Assembly (NCBI GenBank): GCA_035518875.1
Contig: DATIXD010000154.1
Coordinates: forward strand, 1-44,218
DNA: 44,218 nt
Direction: 5' to 3'
From: DATIXD01 sp035518875
GTDB lineage: Bacteria > Pseudomonadota > Gammaproteobacteria > Methylococcales > Methylococcaceae
The notes under the pieces are model-generated. The model did not search any database and was not told the origin of the DNA. It saw nothing but the letters and a program-made list of their open reading frames with translations. Of the stretch, positions 1-6,892 are shown one piece after another (within the stretch, counting starts at the first letter, position 1; every line of letters starts with the position of its first letter). A program made the translations under genes and the position numbers.

Positions 1-148
1 CGACGCTGGGCAGTCACCGTCGAAGGCGTTCGATAATGCCGTGACTGCGTCGGCGTTAAGCCATTGACCGATCGCCATTTATGTTCGCCTGCGCTTGCGC
101 GGGTCTCACGTCAACCAATCAACCATCAACCACGAGGTATAGAAGGCT
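1..148. other. Intergenic leader, possibly the tail of an upstream gene
   Basis: No complete gene fits here. One plus-strand frame stays open from base 2 to a TGA at 65-67 and could be the last 21 codons of a gene that starts outside the window, but the peptide is too short to recognise. The remaining 80 bases are the leader of the next gene. It contains GAGG (about 12 bases before that gene's ATG) and AGAAGG (only a few bases before it) as possible ribosome binding sites. Confidence 0.3.
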
Positions 149-772
149 ATGAGATACATCATGATTAAACTCATCGACAGTCTTGCCAAGTTAGGGCTCG
201 ACAAGCTGGAACGCGCACTGATCTTTGGTGCTGTGCTTGCCGCCATCCTTGCGCTGGTAACCGGCAGCATTCAAATCAGCCTGAGTTGGGTTGCTTTTCT
301 CTTCCGTTGGTTGCATGTCATTTCTGGCGTCATGTGGATCGGTCTGCTGTGGTATTTCAATTTCGTCCAAATCCCATCGATGCCCAAGATTCCTGACGAG
401 CAGAAACCAGCGATCGGCAAGGTGATCGCGCCGACCGCCCTGTTCTGGTTCCGCTGGGCGGCGCTGTCGACCGTCGTTACCGGTCTGATCCTGGCGACCC
501 TGAACGGTTATATTGTTCAGGCCCTGCTTCTTGGCCTGCTGAAGGGCGGAATGGCGACTTATATCGGCGTAGGCATGTGGCTTGGCCTGATCATGGCTTA
601 TAACGTCTGGATGATCATCTGGCCCAACCAGCAGAAGGCCTTGGGAATGGTTGAGGCTACCGACGAAGAGAAAAAGGCGGCGGCGCGCACGGCCATGTTG
701 ACCAGCCGCTTCAACACGATGTTCTCGATCCCGATGCTCTACTTCATGGTCGCGGCTCAGAACCTGTCCTAG
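149..772 (+). CDS. PuuD-like (urate hydroxylase N-terminal type) membrane protein
   Basis: This 207-residue protein has several strongly hydrophobic segments: about residues 22-55, 58-75, 98-115, 122-155 and a last one near the C terminus. The segment around residues 53-73, with RWLHVISGVMWIGLLWYFNF, is characteristic of the membrane domain of PuuD-type urate hydroxylases. Full PuuD proteins are about twice as long and carry a C-terminal cytochrome c domain. That domain and any CxxCH motif are absent here, so urate oxidation cannot be assumed. Short stand-alone versions are known as uncharacterised membrane proteins. A second in-frame ATG at 161 is an alternative start. The stop codon is followed by a strong stem-loop at 789-831. 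No functional link to the neighbours is evident. Confidence 0.65.
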   Translation: MRYIMIKLIDSLAKLGLDKLERALIFGAVLAAILALVTGSIQISLSWVAFLFRWLHVISGVMWIGLLWYFNFVQIPSMPKIPDEQKPAIGKVIAPTALFWFRWAALSTVVTGLILATLNGYIVQALLLGLLKGGMATYIGVGMWLGLIMAYNVWMIIWPNQQKALGMVEATDEEKKAAARTAMLTSRFNTMFSIPMLYFMVAAQNLS

Positions 773-788
773 CCGACCGAGCGGTTTG

Positions 789-865
789 AAGTCTGCGCGG
801 ACGCGGTGAGCGACCGCATTCGCGCAGACTTGACGTCCCCGTCCCGCCGAAAATGTAATTTCGGC
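789..865. terminator. Two stem-loops behind the PuuD-like gene
   Basis: Bases 789-799 (AAGTCTGCGCG) pair perfectly with 821-831, and a second inner stem pairs 803-807 with 813-817, making one long hairpin. A second perfect 7-bp stem pairs 846-852 (GCCGAAA) with 859-865. Neither is followed by a clear T tract, so these may be weak terminators or mRNA-end stabilisers for the gene ending at 772. Confidence 0.4.
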
Positions 866-990
866 GCCGACGTAGCCATTTCAAGCCAACCCTCGATACA
901 GACCGACGCGTCCTAGTTCGGCGTTCCGATAAACGGGCCGACGTAGCGCCCCCTTGGGCCGAACCCGAGTCCCCGTTCAAGCACGCAGTA

Positions 991-1020
991 GACGCCGACG
1001 TGGTTTCATCCTGGAAAAGC
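991..1020 (+). repeat. 30-base repeat, copy 1
   Basis: The segment starting GACGCCGACG and ending CTGGAAAAGC matches 9323-9352 in 28 of 30 bases, and weaker similarity extends about 15-20 bases to the left. It lies just beyond the end of the fdsB relic. The origin is unknown; it could be the tail of a duplicated gene or a breakpoint sequence. Confidence 0.6.
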
Positions 1021-1035
1021 TGTCACCCCCGGAAC

Positions 1036-1475
1036 CCAAGGGCCCACCCACCTGTGCCGCGCGAATCGGGCGCCCCGTGGCGGAACCGCCGCCGCAGTCG
1101 TAAAGCAACTCGCGCAGGGCGATGCCACAGGCCTTTTCGATCAGCCCGGGACGCTTTATATTGCCCGCCAACTGGATCGGCAGGGTGCCGCGTGAGCGAC
1201 CCATGCCGAAATCGCGGTAATACTGGCTGCCCTGATCGGGATGATGGGCATCGAAGCCAAGGAAATGACGTTGTTGATGACCGTCGGCTGGCCGAACAAC
1301 CCCTCGACGGCCGGCAGCGGCGGCTCGAATCGCACCAGACCACGCTTGCCTTCGAGACTCTCCAACAGGGATGTAGCCGCGCCGCAGACATAGGCGCCGA
1401 CACCCCCAGACGAACCTCCCGGTCCAGCGCCCTGCCGCTGTCGCGGATGCTCTAGCCCAGATAACCGGCCTGGTA
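1036..1475 (-). pseudogene. Dead internal fragment of a second fdsB (formate dehydrogenase beta subunit)
   Basis: The minus strand encodes, in two frames, peptides nearly identical to the middle of the intact FdsB at 13591-15147: first the stretch with TSLLESLEGKRGLVRF and GLFGQPTVINNVISLAS, then the stretch with MGRSRGTLPIQLAGN and RPIRAAQVGGPLG. By eye the DNA matches 13984-14430 closely. It is broken in at least three ways. A one-base deletion near 1225-1260 shifts the frame, the glutamine of the LGQSIC motif has become a TAG stop (1454-1452), and both ends of the gene are missing. The differences include many synonymous-looking changes, so this is an old duplicate or a relic of a second formate dehydrogenase rather than a recent copy. 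It cannot give a functional product. Confidence 0.85.
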
Positions 1476-1489
1476 AACCGTCATTTACG

Positions 1490-1517
1490 TTTATAGAACA
1501 ATATCTTCTTATATAAG
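1490..1517 (+). promoter_or_regulatory. Candidate sigma-70 promoter of the deacylase-oxidoreductase cassette
   Basis: TTTATA at 1490-1495 and TATAAG at 1512-1517 are separated by 16 bases in the only AT-rich patch before the first gene of the cassette, about 60 bases from its ATG. Matches to the consensus boxes are four and five of six. This is a pattern match only. Confidence 0.3.
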
Positions 1518-1577
1518 AGTCCATCGTGGATGGGTAGCCCGATGAATCCGACAAAGTCACACTAACGGAAAAAAGCC

Positions 1578-2516
1578 ATGGCGGTGAGAGTCTATTACGG
1601 CCAGGAATTGGCGCGCTACGGGTTCGGCAATGGCCATCCCTTCGGTCCCGACCGCCTGGATGCCTTTGAACGAGAGTTCACCCGACGAGGGCTCGACAAG
1701 AAGGTCGAGATCGCATCACCGGTGGCCGCTACCGAGGAGCAATTGACCTTGTTCCACACCCCCGGCTACATACGACTGGTCAAGGAGCTTTCCGAAACCG
1801 GGGTAGGATATCTAGACTATGGCGACACGCCGGTATTTCCCGGCGTCTTCGAGGCGGCATGCTATGTCGTCGGATCGGTTCTGGATGCCCTCCGATTTAC
1901 GCTCTCCGGCCCCAAGCACCGAAGTTTTGTCCCCATCGCCGGATTGCACCACGCGCGGCGCGATCGGGCCGGAGGATTCTGCGTCTTCAACGATATCGGC
2001 GTTGCGATCGAGACCTTGCGCAGATTCCATGGCTTGCAGCGAATTGCCTACGTCGATATCGACGCCCACCATGGTGATGGGGTCTTCTATTCATTTGTCA
2101 GCGACCCCGATCTCTTCGTGGCCGATATTCACGAAGACGGACGCTACCTTTATCCTGGGACCGGCAGGCAGGAGGAAAACGGCGAAGGTTCGGCCAAGGG
2201 CACCAAGCTGAACCTCCCCATGCCGCCGGGAGCCGACGAAAGAGCCTTCCGTCAGGCGTGGATCCAAGTTGAGGACTTTGTGCGCGCCGCGGACCCCGAG
2301 TTTATTCTCCTGCAGGCAGGGGCGGACAGCCTGGCTGGCGATCCAATCGCTGACCTCGAATTCAGTGTGGAATGCCACGCCCACGCCACACGTCGACTTT
2401 GCGCAATCGCCGACGACTTGTGCGATGGCCGTCTCGTCGGGACGGGCGGTGGCGGTTACAACCGTAGCAACCTGGCCCTCGCGTGGAATGCGGTCGTCGA
2501 AGCCATGCTGGATTGA
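1578..2516 (+). CDS. Histone-deacetylase-family (AcuC/HDAC-like) zinc deacylase
   Basis: The 312-residue protein spans the whole HDAC fold. Visible active-site elements are the paired histidines in GLHHARRDRAGGF (124-125), the zinc-binding DIDAHHGDG (Asp162 and His164), the third zinc ligand in QAGADSLAGDP (Asp250), and the catalytic tyrosine in GTGGGGYN (Tyr294). All expected residues are present, so it should be an active deacetylase or deacylase of lysine side chains or of small acylated amines. It opens a same-strand cassette, with the amino acid dehydrogenase starting 54 bases downstream and an acyl-CoA ligase at the far end. Bacterial relatives such as AcuC and LdaA reactivate acylated acyl-CoA synthetases, which fits that neighbour. 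The substrate here is not known. Confidence 0.88.
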   Translation: MAVRVYYGQELARYGFGNGHPFGPDRLDAFEREFTRRGLDKKVEIASPVAATEEQLTLFHTPGYIRLVKELSETGVGYLDYGDTPVFPGVFEAACYVVGSVLDALRFTLSGPKHRSFVPIAGLHHARRDRAGGFCVFNDIGVAIETLRRFHGLQRIAYVDIDAHHGDGVFYSFVSDPDLFVADIHEDGRYLYPGTGRQEENGEGSAKGTKLNLPMPPGADERAFRQAWIQVEDFVRAADPEFILLQAGADSLAGDPIADLEFSVECHAHATRRLCAIADDLCDGRLVGTGGGGYNRSNLALAWNAVVEAMLD

Positions 2517-2570
2517 GCAGTACTTTCTTACATCCTGCGCTAATAACAAATGACTCTGGGGGACTATCGA

Positions 2571-3704
2571 ATGAGTGAGGTATTTGAGCTGGCGGACGAT
2601 CTGGGTCCCGCCAAGGTCATTCATGTATACGAACCGTCGATTGGCCTGAGAGGCATCCTCGTGGTGGACAACGTGGCACGCGGACCTTCCATCGGCGGCT
2701 TGCGCATGGACCCTGACGTCAGCCTACAAGAATGTTTTCGCCTGGCCCGCGCCATGACCCTGAAGAATGCGGCGGCCGGCTTGCCTCATGGCGGCGGCAA
2801 ATCCGTGATTTTCGGCAAGCCGGGGATGGCTGTGTCGGAAAAAGCCAAACTCATCCGCTGCTTCGCCTCCGTCCTGCGTAACGTTGGGGATTACATTTTC
2901 GGCCCGGACATGGGCACCAATGAGGAATGTATGGCCTGGGTACGAGACGAGATCGGGCGCGCGGTAGGCCTCCCACGGGCCGTGGGCGGCATCCCATTGG
3001 ACGAGATCGGCGCCACCGGATGGGGCATGTATCACGCGACCAAGATCGCCCTTCGCTATGCGCAGCTGCGGCTCGCGGACTCCCGCCTCGTCATCCAGGG
3101 CTTCGGAGCCGTGGGCAAACACACCGCCCGATTCCTGTGTGACGCAGGCGCAGTGCTGGTGGGAGCGGCTGATAGCCAAGGCGCCATTTACAATCCCCAC
3201 GGACTGGATGTCTCGGCACTCTTCAACCTGAAGCGGGAGGGCCGCAGCGTGTGCGAATACACTGACGGAGAAAAGCTCGACCGCGATTCGATCGTCGACA
3301 TGGAATGCGACATCTGGGTGCCGGCTGCCCGCCCCGACGTTATTCACGAAGATAACTGCGGGCGTCTGAGGACAAAACTGATCATCCAAGGCGCCAATAT
3401 TCCGATTACCCATGGCGCCGAAAAGTATCTGCATGAAAAGGGCATCCTGTGCATACCCGATTTCATCGCCAATGCGGGCGGAGTCATCTGCGCCGCCATG
3501 GAATATCGAGGAGAAAGTCAGTCCGCTGCCTTTTCGGCGATCCGGGACAAGGTGAGCGAGAACACCGAACAGGTCCTTGAGGCCGTGGAAAAGGAAGGTT
3601 TACTTCCCCGGAACGCTGCGATAAGGTTGGCGGAAAGGCGGGTCAGGAATGCCATGTCCTATCGGCGCTGGCCGTTGTTTTCCTCGGCACCGAATTACCT
3701 TTGA
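2571..3704 (+). CDS. Leu/Glu/Phe/Val-family amino acid dehydrogenase
   Basis: This NAD(P)-dependent dehydrogenase of 377 residues would interconvert an amino acid and its 2-oxoacid plus ammonia. The N-terminal substrate domain has GPSIGGLRMDP and LKNAAAGLPHGGGKSV, with the catalytic-type lysines, followed by GPDMGTNEECMAWV. The C-terminal dinucleotide domain begins around residue 170 with VIQGFGAVGKHTARFL and continues to IPDFIANAGGVI. The length is nearer leucine or valine dehydrogenases than hexameric glutamate dehydrogenases (about 450 residues). The ATG at 2571 is chosen because GGGGGA lies about 7 bases upstream, although the frame is open to 2550. The 2-oxoacid oxidoreductase genes follow, so the likely product is a 2-oxoacid for that enzyme. 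Branched-chain preference is an inference. Confidence 0.85.
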   Translation: MSEVFELADDLGPAKVIHVYEPSIGLRGILVVDNVARGPSIGGLRMDPDVSLQECFRLARAMTLKNAAAGLPHGGGKSVIFGKPGMAVSEKAKLIRCFASVLRNVGDYIFGPDMGTNEECMAWVRDEIGRAVGLPRAVGGIPLDEIGATGWGMYHATKIALRYAQLRLADSRLVIQGFGAVGKHTARFLCDAGAVLVGAADSQGAIYNPHGLDVSALFNLKREGRSVCEYTDGEKLDRDSIVDMECDIWVPAARPDVIHEDNCGRLRTKLIIQGANIPITHGAEKYLHEKGILCIPDFIANAGGVICAAMEYRGESQSAAFSAIRDKVSENTEQVLEAVEKEGLLPRNAAIRLAERRVRNAMSYRRWPLFSSAPNYL

Positions 3705-3787
3705 CACAATGGCGCGGATCCCCGTCGGCCAAAGCTATCGGCAGAGCAACGCATTCGGCTAGACCCGTCGCAAGAGGTTCGTACCCA

Positions 3788-4726
3788 ATGTACAGCATCC
3801 GGTTTCATGGCCGCGGAGGCCACGGCATCAAAACCGCGAGCCGAATCCTGGGAAACGCTTTTTTCCTCGCGGGCTTCGAGGTTCAGGATGCCCCGCGATA
3901 CGGGGCCGAGCGGCGCGGCGCGCCGATGTCGGCTTACGTCCGTGCTTCCCACGAGCCCATTTTGGAACGCGGCGTTATTCGTCGCGCCGACCTGATCATC
4001 GTGGCAGACGACTCGCTGGTTCCCATTCCCGCAGCGGGCGTGCTCGCCGGCATCCAACCGCATACCGTACTTCTCATCAGGAGCGCACTCACCGCCGAAA
4101 CCTGGCGCGAGCGACTTCACCTGAGTAATCCGACTCTGGTCTTGCCCGTTGCCGATACCATGGCCGACGGTGCCGAGCTGCCTCTTCTGGGCACCACCTG
4201 TGCCGGCGCCGCCGCAAGCCTTCTGGGCATGATCACGGCGAGAAATCTGGAAGAAGCGATTCGTACCGAGCTCGAGGAACTGGGGGAAGAGATTGTAAAA
4301 GCTAATGTCCGACGGGCCCGGGCTGCCTATGATTATTTTCAGACTGAATCAGGCATCGTGAAAGAAGGGGCAGAGGTCTCCGTGTCTCATTACGAGAAGC
4401 CGGGCTGGATCGACATGCCGTTTGACGAAGCCAGCGTTTCGGCGCCGGTGATCTACGGATCGCTGACTAGCGTAGAGGTCAAGACCGGGCTTTGGCGGAC
4501 CTTGCGCCCCGTGATCGATTGCGAACGCTGCCATCGATGCGTCTGGGTTTGTGGAAGCTTCTGTCCGGACAGCGCGATCGTCGTGAATCGCGAAGGTTAT
4601 CCCGAAATCGATTATGACCACTGCAAAGGCTGCATGATTTGTCTCGCCCAGTGCCCGTCTCATGCCATCACCGCGGTTCCCGAGATGGCAGGGCAAAGTG
4701 CCGACACGGCAAAGGCCAAGGCATGA
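3788..4726 (+). CDS. 2-oxoacid:ferredoxin oxidoreductase, fused gamma-delta subunit
   Basis: This 312-residue protein joins the gamma domain (residues 1-185, beginning IRFHGRGGHGIKTASRI) to a ferredoxin-like delta domain (about 205-300). The delta part has a clean second cluster motif, CKGCMICLAQCP (279-289). The first motif is crowded: cysteines at 245, 248, 251, 255 and 259, with the usual proline after the fifth rather than the fourth. It would carry electrons from the thiamine-dependent decarboxylation site to ferredoxin. The start at 3788 follows GAGG about 10 bases upstream and begins with the family's usual sequence; the longer open frame overlaps the previous gene. Its stop overlaps the next start (ATGA), so the three subunits should be translated together. 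Confidence 0.87.
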   Translation: MYSIRFHGRGGHGIKTASRILGNAFFLAGFEVQDAPRYGAERRGAPMSAYVRASHEPILERGVIRRADLIIVADDSLVPIPAAGVLAGIQPHTVLLIRSALTAETWRERLHLSNPTLVLPVADTMADGAELPLLGTTCAGAAASLLGMITARNLEEAIRTELEELGEEIVKANVRRARAAYDYFQTESGIVKEGAEVSVSHYEKPGWIDMPFDEASVSAPVIYGSLTSVEVKTGLWRTLRPVIDCERCHRCVWVCGSFCPDSAIVVNREGYPEIDYDHCKGCMICLAQCPSHAITAVPEMAGQSADTAKAKA

Positions 4727-5970
4727 CCAGGCGCTTGCTCACCGGGAATGGAGCGGCGGCCTGGGGCGCGCGCCTGGCCGGAATCGACTACGTGCCGGCG
4801 TTTCCGATTACGCCACAGACGGAGATCATCGAAACCTTGGCTGCCTGGTTCGACGGGAACGAAATTGCCGGAAGACTGGTGATGCTGGAATCGGAGCACT
4901 CGATGATCACCGCGGCCGCTGCAGCCGCCGCCACCGGCGTCCGGGTATTTACCGCAACCTCCAGCCAGGGTCTTCTGTACGGAGCGGAGATGATCTACAC
5001 CGTCGCGGGCTGGCGCGCGCCGTTCGTCATGGTCAACGTTTCGCGGGGCCTCGCCTCGCCGATTACGCTGGAGCCGGATCACAACGACATCCTGGCGGTG
5101 CGCGACAGCGGCTTCCTGCAAATTCACTGTGCCACCTGTCAGGAAGTCTTGGACCACATCCTGCTCGCTTACCGACTGGCGGAACACAAGGAGGTTCGAC
5201 TCCCGGTGATCGTCAATCAGGACGGTTTCTACCTGTCCTTCACCCGCGAACCGGTGGATATTCCCGATCGGAATGCCGCTGCGAGTTTTGTCGGGCCGTT
5301 CGACCCTGAAACCCTCTGTTTCCGCAACAGTCGGCCCGAAAGCCAGGCCGTTGTGGTGCTGGGCGGGTCGCCCTATTCGTATTTTCGCTACGAGAGTCAC
5401 ATGGCCGCCCTGCGGGCGCTCAATGTCTACGAACAGATCGCCTCCGAATTCGCCGACCATTTTGGACGTCGTTACCAAGCATTGGAGGCCTACCAGCTCG
5501 AGGATGCGGAGTTCGCGTTCGTCATGCTGGGCTGCTTCGCCACCAAGGCCAAGGCTGCAGTGAACGGACTGCGTGCGGCAGGCTATCGCATCGGCCTGTT
5601 GCGGCCCCGGCTGTTCAGGCCCTTCCCCGTCGAGGCCATCAGGCGGGCCTTGGCGGGGAAACGGGCGGTGGCGGTCATCGATCAGAATCTGTCCATGGGA
5701 AAAGGCGGCATCTTACACACGGAAACGGCATCCGCCCTTTACGGCCAAAGCGACGCACCGCCCATTCTGGCCAGCTTTGTCGGGGGACTCGGCGGAAGGG
5801 ATATCGCCGCCGAGGAGTTTTTCGAAATCGCCAAGCTATTGGGTGAGGCAGCGGATCGGCAGGAAACGCCACCGCCACGACTGCTGTTTACCGACACCGA
5901 ACTTCGCGAGGTGAGAAAGCTGCAGTTGATCGCCCATGTGGAGCAAACCTCGGGGAGTGGGATCCTATGA
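4723..5970 (+). CDS. 2-oxoacid:ferredoxin oxidoreductase, alpha subunit
   Basis: The 415-residue alpha subunit contains the pyrimidine-binding domain. It opens with LLTGNGAAAWGARLAG and AFPITPQTEIIE, and has the conserved glutamate region LESEHSMITAAAAAAATG and TATSSQGLLYGAEM. The C-terminal third (from about residue 245) is the domain found in pyruvate and branched-chain 2-oxoacid ferredoxin oxidoreductases. The start at 4723 overlaps the stop of the gamma-delta gene and removes an upstream extension inside that gene. With the gamma-delta and beta subunits it should form a complex that converts a 2-oxoacid and CoA to acyl-CoA, CO2 and reduced ferredoxin, or the reverse. Pyruvate versus branched-chain or aromatic specificity cannot be read directly; the neighbours favour the latter. 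Confidence 0.88.
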   Translation: MTRRLLTGNGAAAWGARLAGIDYVPAFPITPQTEIIETLAAWFDGNEIAGRLVMLESEHSMITAAAAAAATGVRVFTATSSQGLLYGAEMIYTVAGWRAPFVMVNVSRGLASPITLEPDHNDILAVRDSGFLQIHCATCQEVLDHILLAYRLAEHKEVRLPVIVNQDGFYLSFTREPVDIPDRNAAASFVGPFDPETLCFRNSRPESQAVVVLGGSPYSYFRYESHMAALRALNVYEQIASEFADHFGRRYQALEAYQLEDAEFAFVMLGCFATKAKAAVNGLRAAGYRIGLLRPRLFRPFPVEAIRRALAGKRAVAVIDQNLSMGKGGILHTETASALYGQSDAPPILASFVGGLGGRDIAAEEFFEIAKLLGEAADRQETPPPRLLFTDTELREVRKLQLIAHVEQTSGSGIL

Positions 5971-6887
5971 GCACTGTCTACGAGCGAATGAAAGATCTGC
6001 CCTCGACCCATCTGCTGGGCACAGGCACCCCGATGTGTGCCGGCTGCGGCGGTCTCGAAGCCTTGCATGAAATCTACGATGTCTTGGGCGGCAAAACGGT
6101 CTTCGTCAATGCCGCGGGCTGCATGACCCTGTTATCGGTCTACCCCTTCACACCTTTTCGGGGCTCCTGGTTGTATACGTCCATGGCTTCTGCGCCGGCC
6201 GGGGCTCAGGGCGTGAGGGATGCCCTGGACATCCTATTGGAACAAGGACGAATCGGTGTCGAGGAAAACCTCGAAGCCATCGTCCTGAGCGGGGACGGAG
6301 CAGCGTACGGCATGGGCCTGTCGGCGACCTCGGGCGCCATCGAACGCAACCTCAACTTCATTTATCTGTGCTACGACAACGAAGGTTACGGCAATACCGG
6401 ACAGCAGTATTCAGGGGCCACGCCGCATGGGGCCCAGACGGCAACCAGCCGGGGATTTGCGGGTTATGCCGGCTACAAGAAGGACCTGTTTTCCATTTGG
6501 GCCGCACACAAACCTGCCTATGTCGCCACGGTCATCGGCGCAGAGCCACTCGATTTGGCCCGCAAGATCGAAACCGCCAAGAACCTGCGGGGACCTCGCC
6601 TCATCCTCGCCCTCGCGCCCTGCCCAACCGGCTGGGGCTTCGACCCGAGCCAGACGGTCGAGATAGGACGACTCGCGGTGCACACGGGCCTCTGGCCGCT
6701 CAAGGAATACCTGGACGGGAAAGTCGCCCATACCAAAGTTCCCTCGAAGCGTGAACCAGTCGAGGAGTACCTGAAACGGCAGGGGCGCTTCTCACACCTT
6801 TTCGTTCCGGAGCGAAAGGAAGACGTGCTGGCGGACATCCAGGCTCGGGTCGACGCATACTGGCAAGCGGTCGAAACCCGGGCGTGA
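5967..6887 (+). CDS. 2-oxoacid:ferredoxin oxidoreductase, beta (thiamine diphosphate) subunit
   Basis: The 306-residue beta subunit shows the thiamine-diphosphate/magnesium motif GDGAAYGMG (109-117) followed by CYDNEGYGNTGQQ (135-147). Cysteines at 24, 27 (MCAGCGG), 52 (AAGCM) and 219 (APCPTGW) are the positions expected to bind the proximal 4Fe-4S cluster. The start overlaps the alpha-subunit stop in an ATGA arrangement with GGGA upstream, and the stop lies 5 bases before the ATG of the acyl-CoA ligase, so all four genes are tightly coupled. No residue of the active site appears to be missing, so the complex should be functional. Enzymes of this family are usually oxygen-sensitive. Confidence 0.88.
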   Translation: MSTVYERMKDLPSTHLLGTGTPMCAGCGGLEALHEIYDVLGGKTVFVNAAGCMTLLSVYPFTPFRGSWLYTSMASAPAGAQGVRDALDILLEQGRIGVEENLEAIVLSGDGAAYGMGLSATSGAIERNLNFIYLCYDNEGYGNTGQQYSGATPHGAQTATSRGFAGYAGYKKDLFSIWAAHKPAYVATVIGAEPLDLARKIETAKNLRGPRLILALAPCPTGWGFDPSQTVEIGRLAVHTGLWPLKEYLDGKVAHTKVPSKREPVEEYLKRQGRFSHLFVPERKEDVLADIQARVDAYWQAVETRA

Positions 6888-6892
6888 GCCCT

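Larger units (their letters stand above)
773..1577. other. Gap between the PuuD-like gene and the deacylase cassette
   Basis: This 805-base gap contains the two stem-loops after the PuuD-like gene, a short repeat at 991-1020 that recurs at 9323-9352, the fdsB fragment, and an AT-rich segment (about 1480-1520) directly before the deacylase gene. Several open frames are present in both strands, but apart from the fdsB relic none looks like a protein. Confidence 0.6.

Noticed and set aside
744..1560. Several overlapping frames on both strands between the PuuD-like gene and the deacylase.
   Set aside because: All are explained by the fdsB relic and by random GC-rich open frames.
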